From contig CACZFL010000008.1 in the NCBI GenBank assembly GCA_902780525.1, positions 1 through 64,000 on the forward strand: a stretch of 64,000 nt of DNA, in the 5' to 3' direction. This stretch comes from an uncultured bacterium (GTDB lineage Bacteria; Cyanobacteriota; Vampirovibrionia; Gastranaerophilales; Gastranaerophilaceae). Made by a program: the position numbers and the translations under genes. Of this stretch, positions 16,123-26,052 are shown piece after piece. The notes under the pieces are model-generated. The model did no database searches. It saw nothing but the letters and a program-made list of their open reading frames with translations, and was not told the origin of the DNA. The number at the start of each line of letters is the position of its first letter. Within the stretch, counting starts at the first letter, position 1.

Positions 16123-17505
16123 ATGGTAAAAAACCTTACTCATGGAGAGCCGATAAAATTAATGATGATATTTTCGATACCTTTGCTTATCGGAAATATT
16201 TTTCAGCAATTTTATAACATCGCAGATATTATAATTGTCGGAAGAACGCTCGGAATGAATGCACTTGCAGCAGTAGGTGCGGTTTCACCTTTGTTTTTCT
16301 TAATAATGTTTATCATTATTGGGCTTACAAACGGTTTTGCCGTAATCACAGGACAAAGATTCGGCGCAAAGGATTATGACGGTGTCCGCCATTCATTTGT
16401 TGTATCAACTATTCTGAGTTATGTTTTTACAATTGTTTTTACCCTGTTTTGTTCACTCTTTCTTGAACGTATTTTATATTTTATGAATGTACCTTCAGAA
16501 ATTTTTAACGACGCTTACTGGTACACATTAATTTGTGTAATAGGACTTGTTATTTCAAATTTTTATAATTTGTTGGCTAACGTAATTAGGGCTTTGGGTG
16601 ACAGTTTAACTCCCTTATACGCATTAATAATTGCCTCGGTTATTAATATTATTCTTGCTCTTGTTTTTATTTTAAAGCTTGGTTGGGGTGTTCCCGGTTC
16701 TGCAGTTGCTCTTATTCTCTCACAGGGAATATCCGGTCTCTTGTGCGTGATTTATATAAAATTTAAAATGCCTGTACTGCATTTAAGACGTTCGGACTGG
16801 CATATATCAAAAAATGATATTCCTTTTGCACTTGAACACTTACGGGTAGGACTTCCTACCGCTTTGCAGTTCGCTATTATCGGTGTAAGTATTTTAATCA
16901 TTCAGGCCGTTTGTAACTCTTTTGGCGCTGATATCATTGCTTCATTTACGGCAGCTCTGAGAATAGAGCAGATTGCTATTCTGCCTATGGTAACTTTTGG
17001 GATTGCGGTTGCAACATTCGTTGCACAAAACTTCGGTGCCAGATATTATTCACGAATTAAAAACGGTGTTAAAAAAGCTTCATGTATAAATTTTATTCTA
17101 AGCATGATTATGGCGTTTGTAATGTATTTCTGGGGCTCTGATCTTGTAAGGCTGTTTATAGGTTCCGGAAATGATAATATTGTTAAAATTGCACATTCAT
17201 ATTTGACAATAAGCTCACTATTCTATTTCTTCCTGGCTCAGATTTTTATTTACAGAAATGCTTTGCAGGGGTTAGGCAGACCTGTTATTCCGCTTATTGC
17301 ATCTATTGGTGAACTTATTATGCGCTCTTTTTGTGCAATTTGTCTGGCCGGAATAATTGGTTATTACAGCGTATTCTACTCAGGTCCAATCTCTTGGGTG
17401 ACAGCATCAATTGTAGTTGCAATCGGATACTATACAACGATAAACAGATTTTTTATAGAATCACACAAAAAATATAAAGCGGAGTCTTATTCAAATAATT
17501 CATAA
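16123..17505 (+). CDS. MATE family efflux transporter
   Basis: The 460-residue protein has twelve hydrophobic segments and the MATE start IPLLIGNIFQQFYNIADIIIVGRTLG, repeated in weaker form in the second half (GLPTALQFAIIGVSILIIQAVCNSFG). Members export organic cations, drugs or metabolites with Na+ or H+. The substrate is unknown. AAAGGGA precedes the ATG by about 8 bases. Its 3' end overlaps the convergent TPR gene by 19 bases. Confidence 0.9.
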   Translation: MVKNLTHGEPIKLMMIFSIPLLIGNIFQQFYNIADIIIVGRTLGMNALAAVGAVSPLFFLIMFIIIGLTNGFAVITGQRFGAKDYDGVRHSFVVSTILSYVFTIVFTLFCSLFLERILYFMNVPSEIFNDAYWYTLICVIGLVISNFYNLLANVIRALGDSLTPLYALIIASVINIILALVFILKLGWGVPGSAVALILSQGISGLLCVIYIKFKMPVLHLRRSDWHISKNDIPFALEHLRVGLPTALQFAIIGVSILIIQAVCNSFGADIIASFTAALRIEQIAILPMVTFGIAVATFVAQNFGARYYSRIKNGVKKASCINFILSMIMAFVMYFWGSDLVRLFIGSGNDNIVKIAHSYLTISSLFYFFLAQIFIYRNALQGLGRPVIPLIASIGELIMRSFCAICLAGIIGYYSVFYSGPISWVTASIVVAIGYYTTINRFFIESHKKYKAESYSNNS

Positions 17506-19136
17506 ATTCTTGCACGGATATCCTTGTCTTCCATTTCTTCCGTAATTTTGTTCAAATCAAGAGTCATTTGGTAATATTCCGCAGCAAGTGCTTTATCTCC
17601 GATTGCCTGATATGCTCTTGCAAGGTTAAAGTATGCAAGTGTGTAGTTCGGATTAATATCAATTGCATTTTTAAAATATTCTATTGAAAACTTCGGATCG
17701 CCCATTCCGTCGAGGTAAACAACACCAAGGTTGTTTTGGGCAATTTCAAAATTCGGATTCAGTTCTATTGATTTGTGAAAAGCTACGATTGATTCTTCAA
17801 GATAATCTTTTTCCCATAACGCAAGACCTGCTTTTGCGTAGCTTAAATAATTTTCAGGGTCAACTGATATCGCATCGCAATAAGTTTTTATCGCTTTATC
17901 AATGTCGTTTTGCATAACGTACATATCTCCCAGTGAAAGTTGTATATCTACGTTGTTAGGGTCAAGCACCATGCCTGCGTTAAACGTTGCTTCTGCAGCT
18001 TCATAATTACCTTTTACTTCTGCATAAATTGCTCCGAGTGCGTGACAGACAATTGCTGTCCATTCAGCATCAGGGTTTAATCGTATTGCTTCCTGATAGT
18101 ATTCAATAGCATCATCATAAAGCTCTGCTTTTATGTATGCATATGCAAGTGAGTTGTTATAGTATGGATTTTCAGGGTCAAGTGTATGTGCCAGTTTAAA
18201 TGCACTTACTGCATTAATCTTGTCTGATTTATTAATGTATAAATGTCCGAGTTCATAATATATTTTGTCCAAATCAATTCCGAACTCAAGTAATGATGTG
18301 TAGTAGTCAATTGTTTCATCAATATTATCCGGGAAATATGTCTGACTGACAGTTGCCAGCTTAATTAAAACTTCTCTGTCAGATGGATTAAGCTCGTGAG
18401 CTTTTTTAAAGAACTCCATGCTTGCTTCAATATTGTTACATTCAAGAGATAAATCTCCCATTTTTTGATAGAAGAGATTTCCCTTTGCTGTTTTTTCAAG
18501 TCCCTTTGTGTATGCATCAAGTGCAGACGGGAATAATTTCATTTTTTCAAATGCTTCTCCCAGAGTCTTGTATGAAAAAACTGAAAAATCATTGGCAAGG
18601 AATTTGCAGAACATTTTTATAGATGGGCAGTCCCACATTATCATCATGCTTCCTGACAAAAGGTAGTATAAAAACTTAACAGTATCTTTAATTGTTGAAG
18701 TGTGATTTTTAATCTTTGTCAACATTAGTTTTGATAAATATAATCTTGGTCTTGCTGAGTTTGCACCGGAATGACTTATGGCGATTTTGAACTCTCTTTC
18801 TGCTTCTTCATAATCTCCGTTAAGACACTGAAAATACCCTGAATAAATATGGGCATTTGCATTCTTTGGTTCAAGCGTTAAAGCTGTTTTACACTGTTCC
18901 AAAGCACCATCAACCGTTATTTGTCCCTTTAATAACAATAGACTTGCTAGTCTGTAATAGGATTCACAGATTCCGGGATCTGCTTTTATTGCATCAACAT
19001 AATATTCAATAGCTTTTTCCAGGTCCGTACTCTGTTGTTTTATAAGATAGTTTTCATGTGCTTTTCTTGCTTCTTCAAGTAAACCTTTAGCGCTGATATT
19101 ACCTGGCTTTATAGGGGTAACTAATGTATCTGTCAT
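17487..19136 (-). CDS. Tetratricopeptide-repeat protein, about 12 repeats
   Basis: From the ATG at 19136 (GGAGAG just upstream; the frame opens five codons earlier at a TTG) the product has 549 residues. TPR consensus pieces recur through most of the chain, for example YYRLASLLLLKG, AHIYSGYFQCLNGDYEEAEREF, NSLAYAYIKAELYDDAIEYYQEAIRLNPDAE, and AYFNLARAYQAIGDKALAAEYYQ, a 34-residue periodicity. There is no signal peptide or enzyme domain, so it is probably a cytoplasmic scaffold. A second TPR gene lies at 22921. Such proteins are frequent in cyanobacterial relatives. Confidence 0.85.
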   Translation of the reverse strand: MTDTLVTPIKPGNISAKGLLEEARKAHENYLIKQQSTDLEKAIEYYVDAIKADPGICESYYRLASLLLLKGQITVDGALEQCKTALTLEPKNANAHIYSGYFQCLNGDYEEAEREFKIAISHSGANSARPRLYLSKLMLTKIKNHTSTIKDTVKFLYYLLSGSMMIMWDCPSIKMFCKFLANDFSVFSYKTLGEAFEKMKLFPSALDAYTKGLEKTAKGNLFYQKMGDLSLECNNIEASMEFFKKAHELNPSDREVLIKLATVSQTYFPDNIDETIDYYTSLLEFGIDLDKIYYELGHLYINKSDKINAVSAFKLAHTLDPENPYYNNSLAYAYIKAELYDDAIEYYQEAIRLNPDAEWTAIVCHALGAIYAEVKGNYEAAEATFNAGMVLDPNNVDIQLSLGDMYVMQNDIDKAIKTYCDAISVDPENYLSYAKAGLALWEKDYLEESIVAFHKSIELNPNFEIAQNNLGVVYLDGMGDPKFSIEYFKNAIDINPNYTLAYFNLARAYQAIGDKALAAEYYQMTLDLNKITEEMEDKDIRARIYELFE

Positions 19137-19351
19137 AATCTCTCCAACCAATATGAGTATATTGTTTTAATCGGTACGTATTTTAAAATCTTTAATGTGG
19201 TTTCGGGTAAATCATCCAAATATACTATTTTAAGATTTGTTACAAATTATATTAAGTTTTGTAACAATTTTCGTTTAATATTAAAGTTTTTAATAAATTT
19301 TACCGATAAATATACCAAAAGGGACAAAAAGAAAAGGATAAAAATTAAATT

Positions 19352-20842
19352 ATGGGAATGGCAGCATCACAAGTTAGATTCTTGCAGCTCACCGGCAGAA
19401 AACATGATATCAGCCGTGAGCTTCAGCATCTTTCTATGGAAAAGATGGATTTGACTCGTGACATGCAAAAAGTAACCAGAGATTATCAGTCTGCTCTCAG
19501 TGCCAAAACCATTAAATGGTCAAGTAATGCAGGCGTTACATATACAGATCTCAGTTATAATACCTTAATGAAACCCAACGCTGCCAATATGAAGAGCCCT
19601 ATTATGGTATCTGACTCTTCGGGAAAAATTGTATTGAATAAGCAATACCAAAAATATGCTCAAATGCTTGACGAAGCCGGCGGCAAGTGGGAAGGTGATA
19701 TCAGAAATCAGATATTATCTGAGCTTGTTGGTGTTCCAAAAAGCACTCTTGATAATTTGGATACGGCAACTGATGCTATGTATTCTGCAGTTAATAAATA
19801 CGAAACAGCCAGAAATGATTATAACAAATGGGCTGAAAATGAAACAAAGCCAGGTGGTGCCGGCACAGAATATTTGACGGTTGATAAACTTGCAAAATAT
19901 CTGGGAAGTGTTAACGGAGTTGATTTGACCAAAAATGGCAGTTATCATTTTTCATCTGCTGAAGATTTGAAAGTCTTGGCGGAAGGCATCAAAAACAATA
20001 TGAGCAAGTACTTTGTAGATGATGACAAATATCTGAAAACAAATGATAAAACCGCTTTTGAGGCTGGCTGCCAGGCATTTCTTGATTATTATTCACCATT
20101 AATTATTGATACAAGCTCAAACGCTGACAGTTTAAGAGAAGCAAGTGGACTTAAGGGGAACTATGGCAACTGGACTCTTGATATATCAAAAGCTTTTGAA
20201 ACCATAATGGGTGGATACATAATTGACGGTTCGTATGAATACAATGATAAGACAGATGAAAAAACATACCCTGTTCGTCATACCGATTCAACTGCATGGC
20301 AGAATTGGTATGAAGGTTTGGGAGAACGTAAGACAACATGTGACACTTATAAATCAGAGTATGATTCAAGTGTAAATACTGCAAATCAGCTTATGACAGC
20401 AGACCAGGAAACAATGCTTAAATATTATGACCTGTTATTCCAGTCAATTGCTGATAACGGCTGGACTTATGATGCTCAGATTGAAGATTCCGAATATTTG
20501 AGCCAAATGTTTCAGAATAACAGCTATATGATTACAACAATTGATGAGAATCCCTGTTATGATGACAGTATTCCGCCAAGTATGAGAAATTATAAATACA
20601 GTTACGATACTAATATTGCATCTAACTTTGATAATATTTATATGGTTAATGATACTGACGCGAGAAATGAAGCACTTGTGGATTACGAATACAAAAAGGG
20701 TGTAATTAACGCAAAAGAATCAAGGATTGATACCAGAATGAAAAATCTCGAAACAGAGCAGTCTGCGATATCAAAGATGCTGGAAAGTATCGACCAGGTA
20801 AAAAATGATAATATAGAAAGAACATTCGGTATCTGGGGTTAA
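19352..20842 (+). CDS. Unknown coiled-coil-ended protein of a probably lineage-specific family
   Basis: The 496-residue protein starts MGMAASQVRFLQLTGRKHD, followed by a heptad-like helix (about 17-50), and ends in another coiled coil (about 445-490: INAKESRIDTRMKNLETEQSA). The middle is polar, rich in Tyr, Asn and Asp, with few hydrophobics. Helical ends and a globular middle recall flagellin, hook-associated and type III secretion filament proteins in build, but I see no sequence proof. From memory, proteins starting MGMAASQ are common in Gastranaerophilales genomes. AAAGGAT lies 13 bases before the ATG. No Sec signal is present. It stands alone before ffh. Confidence 0.7.
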   Translation: MGMAASQVRFLQLTGRKHDISRELQHLSMEKMDLTRDMQKVTRDYQSALSAKTIKWSSNAGVTYTDLSYNTLMKPNAANMKSPIMVSDSSGKIVLNKQYQKYAQMLDEAGGKWEGDIRNQILSELVGVPKSTLDNLDTATDAMYSAVNKYETARNDYNKWAENETKPGGAGTEYLTVDKLAKYLGSVNGVDLTKNGSYHFSSAEDLKVLAEGIKNNMSKYFVDDDKYLKTNDKTAFEAGCQAFLDYYSPLIIDTSSNADSLREASGLKGNYGNWTLDISKAFETIMGGYIIDGSYEYNDKTDEKTYPVRHTDSTAWQNWYEGLGERKTTCDTYKSEYDSSVNTANQLMTADQETMLKYYDLLFQSIADNGWTYDAQIEDSEYLSQMFQNNSYMITTIDENPCYDDSIPPSMRNYKYSYDTNIASNFDNIYMVNDTDARNEALVDYEYKKGVINAKESRIDTRMKNLETEQSAISKMLESIDQVKNDNIERTFGIWG

Positions 20843-20895
20843 TTATCTTTGTTTGTGATATCCTTATATATGTACATATATAAGGGATATTACAG

Positions 20896-22287
20896 ATGTT
20901 TGATTCGTTATCTGATAAATTGCAGGATATTATAAAACGTACGGCAGGTCAAAAGGAACTTACGCAGGATAATATGCAGGACGCACTGCGTGAAATCAGG
21001 CGTGCCTTACTTGAGGCTGATGTTAACCTAAGGGTTGTAAAAGCATTTATTTCTAATATTAAAGATAAAGCTGAAGGAGAGAATGTATTATCCGGAGTTA
21101 ACCCTTCACAACAGCTTGTAAAAATAGTTCATGACGAACTTATTGAACTTCTCGGTAAGGAAGTCAAACCACTTGATTTTTCAGGTCATCCGAATATAAT
21201 TATGATGCTCGGACTCCAGGGAAGCGGTAAAACAACTTCTTCTGCTAAACTTGCGGTTAAACTGAAAAAGGAAAATAGAAATCCACTTCTTGTTGCCTGT
21301 GACGTATATCGTCCGGCTGCAATAACCCAGTTGAAGGCTTTGGGTGAGCAAACAGGTGTAAATGTTTATTCCGAAGATTCAAAAGATGTTCAGTCGATAA
21401 TTAATAATGCAATCAGTTATGCCAAAGAAAACGGTTACAATACTCTTATTCTTGATACTGCTGGACGTTTGCAGATTGATACGGATATGATGGCAGAGCT
21501 TCTTCTTATTGACAGAGTATTTCATCCGGCGGAAAAACTTCTTGTAATTGACTCTATGACAGGCCAGGAAGCGGTTAATGTTGCGGAAAACTTTGACGCT
21601 CAGCTTGGTGTTACAGGTCTTGTGTTAACAAAATTAGACGGTGACTCCAGAGGCGGTGCAGCCCTTAGCGTTGTGTACTGCACACAAAAGCCGATTAAGC
21701 TTACTGGTACTGGTGAAAAACTTAACGCTTTAGAGGACTTTTACCCCGAACGGATGGCAACACGTATCTTGGGTATGGGTGATATAGTATCACTCGTTGA
21801 GAGGGCTCAGGAGGTTTTTGACGAAAAGTCAGCCCGTGAAATGTCTGAAAAAATGGCAAAAGCTGAGTTCTCCTTCAACGATTTTCTTAAGATGCAAAAG
21901 CAGATGAAAATGTTCGGCTCAATGGATAATCTTCTCGGTATGATTCCGGGACTCGGATTATCCAAAGATGACAGGCAGTTAATCTCTCACGAAGGAGAAA
22001 AACAGTTTAAGCGTATAGAAGTATTTATTCAAAGTATGACTCCCGAAGAAAGAGAACACCCCGAGCTTATGAATACTTCCCGCAAAAAGAGAATTGCAGA
22101 AGGCTCAGGAATCCCTCTACATGATGTTAATATCTTTATCAAGCAGTTTGAACAAATGCGTTCAATGATGAAGGGAATGAATGATATGAAGAAAAACATG
22201 GGCAAAATGATGGGTAAGTTTGGTTCAGAAATGGGCGGTAAGCTCTCAATGCACCAGATGATGAAAAACATGAGAAGGTTCAAATAG
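20896..22287 (+). CDS. ffh: Signal recognition particle protein Ffh (SRP54)
   Basis: Ffh binds 4.5S RNA and nascent signal peptides and hands ribosomes to FtsY. The 463-residue protein has an N domain (1-90), the G domain with P-loop GLQGSGKTT (106-114), DVYRPAAITQL, DTAGRLQ and TKLDGDSRGGAAL, and a Met-rich M domain (about 330-463) with RKKRIAEGSGIPLHDVN. It is full length. It begins a same-strand run with pth, a TPR gene and a U32 gene. The SRP RNA is not in this window. Confidence 0.97.
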   Translation: MFDSLSDKLQDIIKRTAGQKELTQDNMQDALREIRRALLEADVNLRVVKAFISNIKDKAEGENVLSGVNPSQQLVKIVHDELIELLGKEVKPLDFSGHPNIIMMLGLQGSGKTTSSAKLAVKLKKENRNPLLVACDVYRPAAITQLKALGEQTGVNVYSEDSKDVQSIINNAISYAKENGYNTLILDTAGRLQIDTDMMAELLLIDRVFHPAEKLLVIDSMTGQEAVNVAENFDAQLGVTGLVLTKLDGDSRGGAALSVVYCTQKPIKLTGTGEKLNALEDFYPERMATRILGMGDIVSLVERAQEVFDEKSAREMSEKMAKAEFSFNDFLKMQKQMKMFGSMDNLLGMIPGLGLSKDDRQLISHEGEKQFKRIEVFIQSMTPEEREHPELMNTSRKKRIAEGSGIPLHDVNIFIKQFEQMRSMMKGMNDMKKNMGKMMGKFGSEMGGKLSMHQMMKNMRRFK

Positions 22288-22339
22288 GGGTAAATGTGTA
22301 ACTAACGGTTATCGTATTGCACTATAAAAGGAAAGTAAA

Positions 22340-22897
22340 ATGAAACTGATAGCAGGACTGGGGAATATAGGTTCAAAATACACATTCACAAGGCATAATG
22401 CCGGATTTATGCTTGCAGACAGTATTGCGCTTAACGCAGGACTTGTTTTTAAGGAAAACTCCCGATTAAAATGTTTCATAACAAAGTTTTCAAATAACGG
22501 AGAAGACTATATACTTATTAAACCTACAACATTTATGAATTTATCCGGTGAGGCAGTAAGAGCGGTAGCCGACTATTATAAAATAGCGGCAAACGACATC
22601 TTGATTATGTTTGATGACCTGTCGCTTGAACTGGGCAAAATAAGATTCAGAGCAAACGGTTCGGATGGTGGACATAACGGAATTAAGTCGGTTATTCAGC
22701 ACATGGGAACTAAGGATATCGCAAGGCTCAAAATAGGTATAGGTCCGCAGCCGCAAATCCCTTCAGAGGTTTTTGTCCTCCAAAATTTCTCACAGGAAGA
22801 ACTAGGTAAACTTAAAGAAACTCTGACGATAGCAAAAGAAGGAATTGTGTGTTATTTTACAAAAGGTATCGCAGAAGCACAAAACAAATATAATTAG
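22340..22897 (+). CDS. pth: Peptidyl-tRNA hydrolase
   Basis: Pth frees tRNA from peptidyl-tRNA dropped by ribosomes. The 185-residue product shows GLGNIGSKYTFTRHNAGF with catalytic His19, KPTTFMNLSGEAV, and MFDDLSLELGKIRFRANGSDGGHNGIKS with the catalytic Asp in FDDL. AAAGGAAAG is a clear ribosome-binding site. It lies 52 bases after ffh and 23 bases before the TPR gene, so it is probably cotranscribed. Confidence 0.96.
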   Translation: MKLIAGLGNIGSKYTFTRHNAGFMLADSIALNAGLVFKENSRLKCFITKFSNNGEDYILIKPTTFMNLSGEAVRAVADYYKIAANDILIMFDDLSLELGKIRFRANGSDGGHNGIKSVIQHMGTKDIARLKIGIGPQPQIPSEVFVLQNFSQEELGKLKETLTIAKEGIVCYFTKGIAEAQNKYN

Positions 22898-22920
22898 GTG
22901 TAAAGGGGTAAAGAGGTATT

Positions 22921-24207
22921 ATGAATACAGCAGAACAACTTGAACAAAGCGAAAAATACGAAGAAGCGTACGTTGAATATAAAAAGATGCTTATGCATAA
23001 GCCTGATGACGTTGATTTGTTAACGCGTACGGCTCACGTTGCATTGATAATAGGGAAAAAAGAAGAAGCAAAACAGATTTATGCAAAAATTTTAGAGGTA
23101 GACCCGTCCAATATAATGGCTCATGAACAGCTTTTGGATATTTTTGTTAATGAAGACAAGTTTAAGTATTATTTGCTAAGAGGAAATATGCATGCTCTTC
23201 AGCAGCAGATGAGTTATGCAAACAGTGATTACAAAAAAGCTATATCTCATGCTAAGGACGCTGAGGAAGCACTCCCTGCAAGATATCTCCATGCCGGACT
23301 ATGTGAAGGTCAGGAAAAATATCAGGAAGCAATAGATGAGTATCTGAGAATAGCTGATGACGATGATAAAAATCCGATGGTATATGTTAAACTCGGAGAA
23401 CTCTATGAAAAAACGGAGGGAATAATATCAGCTATACAAATAATGGAAAGAGGAAAAAGGGATAACGGTTTTACCGAATACGATGAAGTCCTTGCCGGTC
23501 TTTATATAAGAAATTCTCAACCGGATAAAGCATTAGCCATTACAAAGAATGAACTTACAAAAGCAAGAGCATTGTTTGATATGGGAGATAATGAAAGCGG
23601 ATATAAGGTTTTAATCTCTGTAAAAGATAAATATTCAGGTATTAATACTTTTCACTCGCTTATGGCTCAGTATTATTTTCAAAAAGAAATGTATGATGAA
23701 GCGTTTAAAGAAATTGATGAGTTTGAAAAGCTTGCACCTAACTCGCCTCTTATTTATCAGATGAGAGCGTTGATATATGAACAGAAGAATGATGCTTTTA
23801 ATGAGCACATTAACTGGGGTAAATATAATATTTTAAGAAACGATAAAGATGTTGCCCTTAATGAATATATGACCGCATACAGGTATAATAATAAAGACGC
23901 GGATTTAACCGAAACAATTGCTTTACTGCTTGAATCAGAAGGTGATAGAACTAAGGCAAGTGAATTTTATGAACACCTTGCCGATATAGACCCCAGAAAC
24001 ACACTTGCTCTTGAAAGACTTGTAGAGTTCAGAGATTCTATCGGTGACAGTTATGGTGCAAAAGAATACCTTGAAAAACTTCTTGCGATTGACCCGAGAA
24101 ATGAGTACGCCCTAAAGAATGCCGAACGTATTCAAAACGGAGGCGGAATGGGTGGTGACGGACTGCTTGCTATTTTCAAAAGAATCTTTGGTAAAAGAAT
24201 GAGATAG
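22921..24207 (+). CDS. Tetratricopeptide-repeat protein
   Basis: The 428-residue protein starts MNTAEQLEQSEKYEEAYVEYK, already a TPR helix pair, and carries about ten repeats, for example LLTRTAHVALIIGKKEEAKQIYAKILEVDPSNIMA, and near the end TLALERLVEFRDSIGDSYGAKEYL. The tail after 405 is Gly-rich and ends basic (FKRIFGKRMR). There is no signal sequence. The place between pth and a U32 peptidase gives no direct clue to its partner. AAGAGGTATT precedes the ATG. Confidence 0.82.
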   Translation: MNTAEQLEQSEKYEEAYVEYKKMLMHKPDDVDLLTRTAHVALIIGKKEEAKQIYAKILEVDPSNIMAHEQLLDIFVNEDKFKYYLLRGNMHALQQQMSYANSDYKKAISHAKDAEEALPARYLHAGLCEGQEKYQEAIDEYLRIADDDDKNPMVYVKLGELYEKTEGIISAIQIMERGKRDNGFTEYDEVLAGLYIRNSQPDKALAITKNELTKARALFDMGDNESGYKVLISVKDKYSGINTFHSLMAQYYFQKEMYDEAFKEIDEFEKLAPNSPLIYQMRALIYEQKNDAFNEHINWGKYNILRNDKDVALNEYMTAYRYNNKDADLTETIALLLESEGDRTKASEFYEHLADIDPRNTLALERLVEFRDSIGDSYGAKEYLEKLLAIDPRNEYALKNAERIQNGGGMGGDGLLAIFKRIFGKRMR

Positions 24208-24258
24208 GGTAAGGGGTAAATTAGAGTAAATTAGGGTAAGTATTAAGGGGTATATGTT

Positions 24259-26052
24259 TTGAAAACTGAACTTCTTGCACCTGCAAAAGATAAAGAAACA
24301 GCATTCGCAGCTATTGACTGCGGAGCAGATGCCGTTTACATAGGTGCATTATCTTTTGGAGCAAGGCAGAATGCGTGTAATTCTTTAGAAGATATCAAAG
24401 ATGTTGTTGAATATGCTCACAAGTTTTGGGCTAAAGTTTACGTAACTGTTAATACAATTCTTACAGATGAAGAACTTGACGAAGCTGTTGAACTTGTAAA
24501 ATCGCTTGATAAAATCGGAATTGATGCAGTTCTGATTCAGGACATGGGTCTTCTGAACAAACTTATGAGTTTACATTTAACTTTACCAATTCATGCAAGT
24601 ACCCAATGTGATAACAGAACATCAGATAAGGTTGCATTTTTAAAAAATATCGGTTTATCAAGAGTTGTTCTTGCCAGAGAGTTGTCGCTTGAACAGATAA
24701 AAAAAATACACGATGAAAACCCTGATGTTGAACTTGAAGCCTTTGTGCACGGAGCTCTTTGTGTCTCATATAGCGGTCAGTGTTATCTGAGTCAATATAT
24801 AGGCCGACGTTCTGCAAACAGAGGCGAGTGTGCCCAGCCTTGCAGAAAGAAGTATTCTATTCTGGATGATAAGGGTAATTTTATTAAAAAAGATACTTAT
24901 GCTCTGTGTCTGAAGGATTTTAACGCATCTGCAAACATAAAAAATATGATTGAAAGCGGAGTATATTCTTTTAAAATAGAAGGCAGACTTAAGGATATCG
25001 GATATGTAAAAAACGTTGTTTCCTATTATAGACAATTATTGGATAAGTATTCCGAAAAATCTTCGTCAGGCAAAATTACTTACCCTTATATTGCTGATGC
25101 AGAAAAATCTTTTAATCGCGGTTTTACTGATTATTTTCAAAATGGAAGAACAAATTGCTTTAATCCAATATCCCCAAAATCAAGAGGTAAATTTATCGGA
25201 AAAGTAAGCGGTGTAAAAGGTAACGTTATTTATATAGAAACCGGCATGGACATTCACTCACAGGATGGACTTTGTTATATTAATAATGATAAAATGGACG
25301 GCTTTTTAGTTAATAAAGCAGAAAGGAATAAAAATAGGGTAGCTGTTTATACTAACAAATATGTAAATGTTCCTGTCGGAACAGAAATATACAGAAACGT
25401 TGATGTAGCTTTTGAAAAAGAACTTCTTCAACCCGTAAAACGCCAAATCGGGGTTGAGGTAAAGGTGTTAAATAAAAGTATTGAACTCACTGATGAAAAT
25501 GGGGTTTCAATTACAATCACATTGCCAGAAGGAGAAATTGCAAAAAATCATCAAAAAATAAATGAAACATTTATAAAACAATTTTCCAAAACAGGTGACA
25601 GTGATTTTTATATAAAAGAAATAAATTTAATAACGGATATTCCGTTTTTACCCGTAAGTGAGTTGAATCAGCTTCGCAGAGAAGCATTTGATAAACTTAT
25701 GCAAAAAAGACTTCTCTCATATAATCGTGAAGAACAAAAAGAGCTTTCTTTTGCGCACATCTATTCTTCATTTATACCTGATTTTAGAGCAAATGTGCAT
25801 AACAAAGCAGCAAAAGAATTTTACGAAAAGTGCGGTGCGGCGGTAAATGAATATAGCTTGGAGACAAAAATTCCAAACAGGCAAGTTGAGCTTATGCGTA
25901 CAAAACACTGTATAAAATATGCTCTTAATATGTGTAAGTCGTCAAAAAAAATGTTTTTACAGGACGAAAAAGGAGTTCTTTACCCACTCAAATTTGATTG
26001 CAAAACCTGCGAAATGGCCGTTTTATCACCTATGCAGAATATACCTTGCTAA
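24259..26052 (+). CDS. U32 family protein (RlhA/YegQ-like, collagenase-type peptidase family)
   Basis: The 597-residue protein starts MKTELLAPAKDKETAFAAIDCGADAVYIGA, the hallmark of U32 proteins. The family signature follows at about 165-200: EAFVHGALCVSYSGQCYLS and RRSANRGECAQPCRKKY, with the conserved Cys residues. The C-terminal 240 residues match the DUF3656-type extension seen in long members. Relatives hydroxylate 23S rRNA C2501 (RlhA) or tRNA uridine (TrhP); older literature calls them peptidases. The start codon is TTG with AAGGGG eight bases upstream. The 3' end overlaps the convergent gene by 23 bases. Confidence 0.88.
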   Translation: MKTELLAPAKDKETAFAAIDCGADAVYIGALSFGARQNACNSLEDIKDVVEYAHKFWAKVYVTVNTILTDEELDEAVELVKSLDKIGIDAVLIQDMGLLNKLMSLHLTLPIHASTQCDNRTSDKVAFLKNIGLSRVVLARELSLEQIKKIHDENPDVELEAFVHGALCVSYSGQCYLSQYIGRRSANRGECAQPCRKKYSILDDKGNFIKKDTYALCLKDFNASANIKNMIESGVYSFKIEGRLKDIGYVKNVVSYYRQLLDKYSEKSSSGKITYPYIADAEKSFNRGFTDYFQNGRTNCFNPISPKSRGKFIGKVSGVKGNVIYIETGMDIHSQDGLCYINNDKMDGFLVNKAERNKNRVAVYTNKYVNVPVGTEIYRNVDVAFEKELLQPVKRQIGVEVKVLNKSIELTDENGVSITITLPEGEIAKNHQKINETFIKQFSKTGDSDFYIKEINLITDIPFLPVSELNQLRREAFDKLMQKRLLSYNREEQKELSFAHIYSSFIPDFRANVHNKAAKEFYEKCGAAVNEYSLETKIPNRQVELMRTKHCIKYALNMCKSSKKMFLQDEKGVLYPLKFDCKTCEMAVLSPMQNIPC

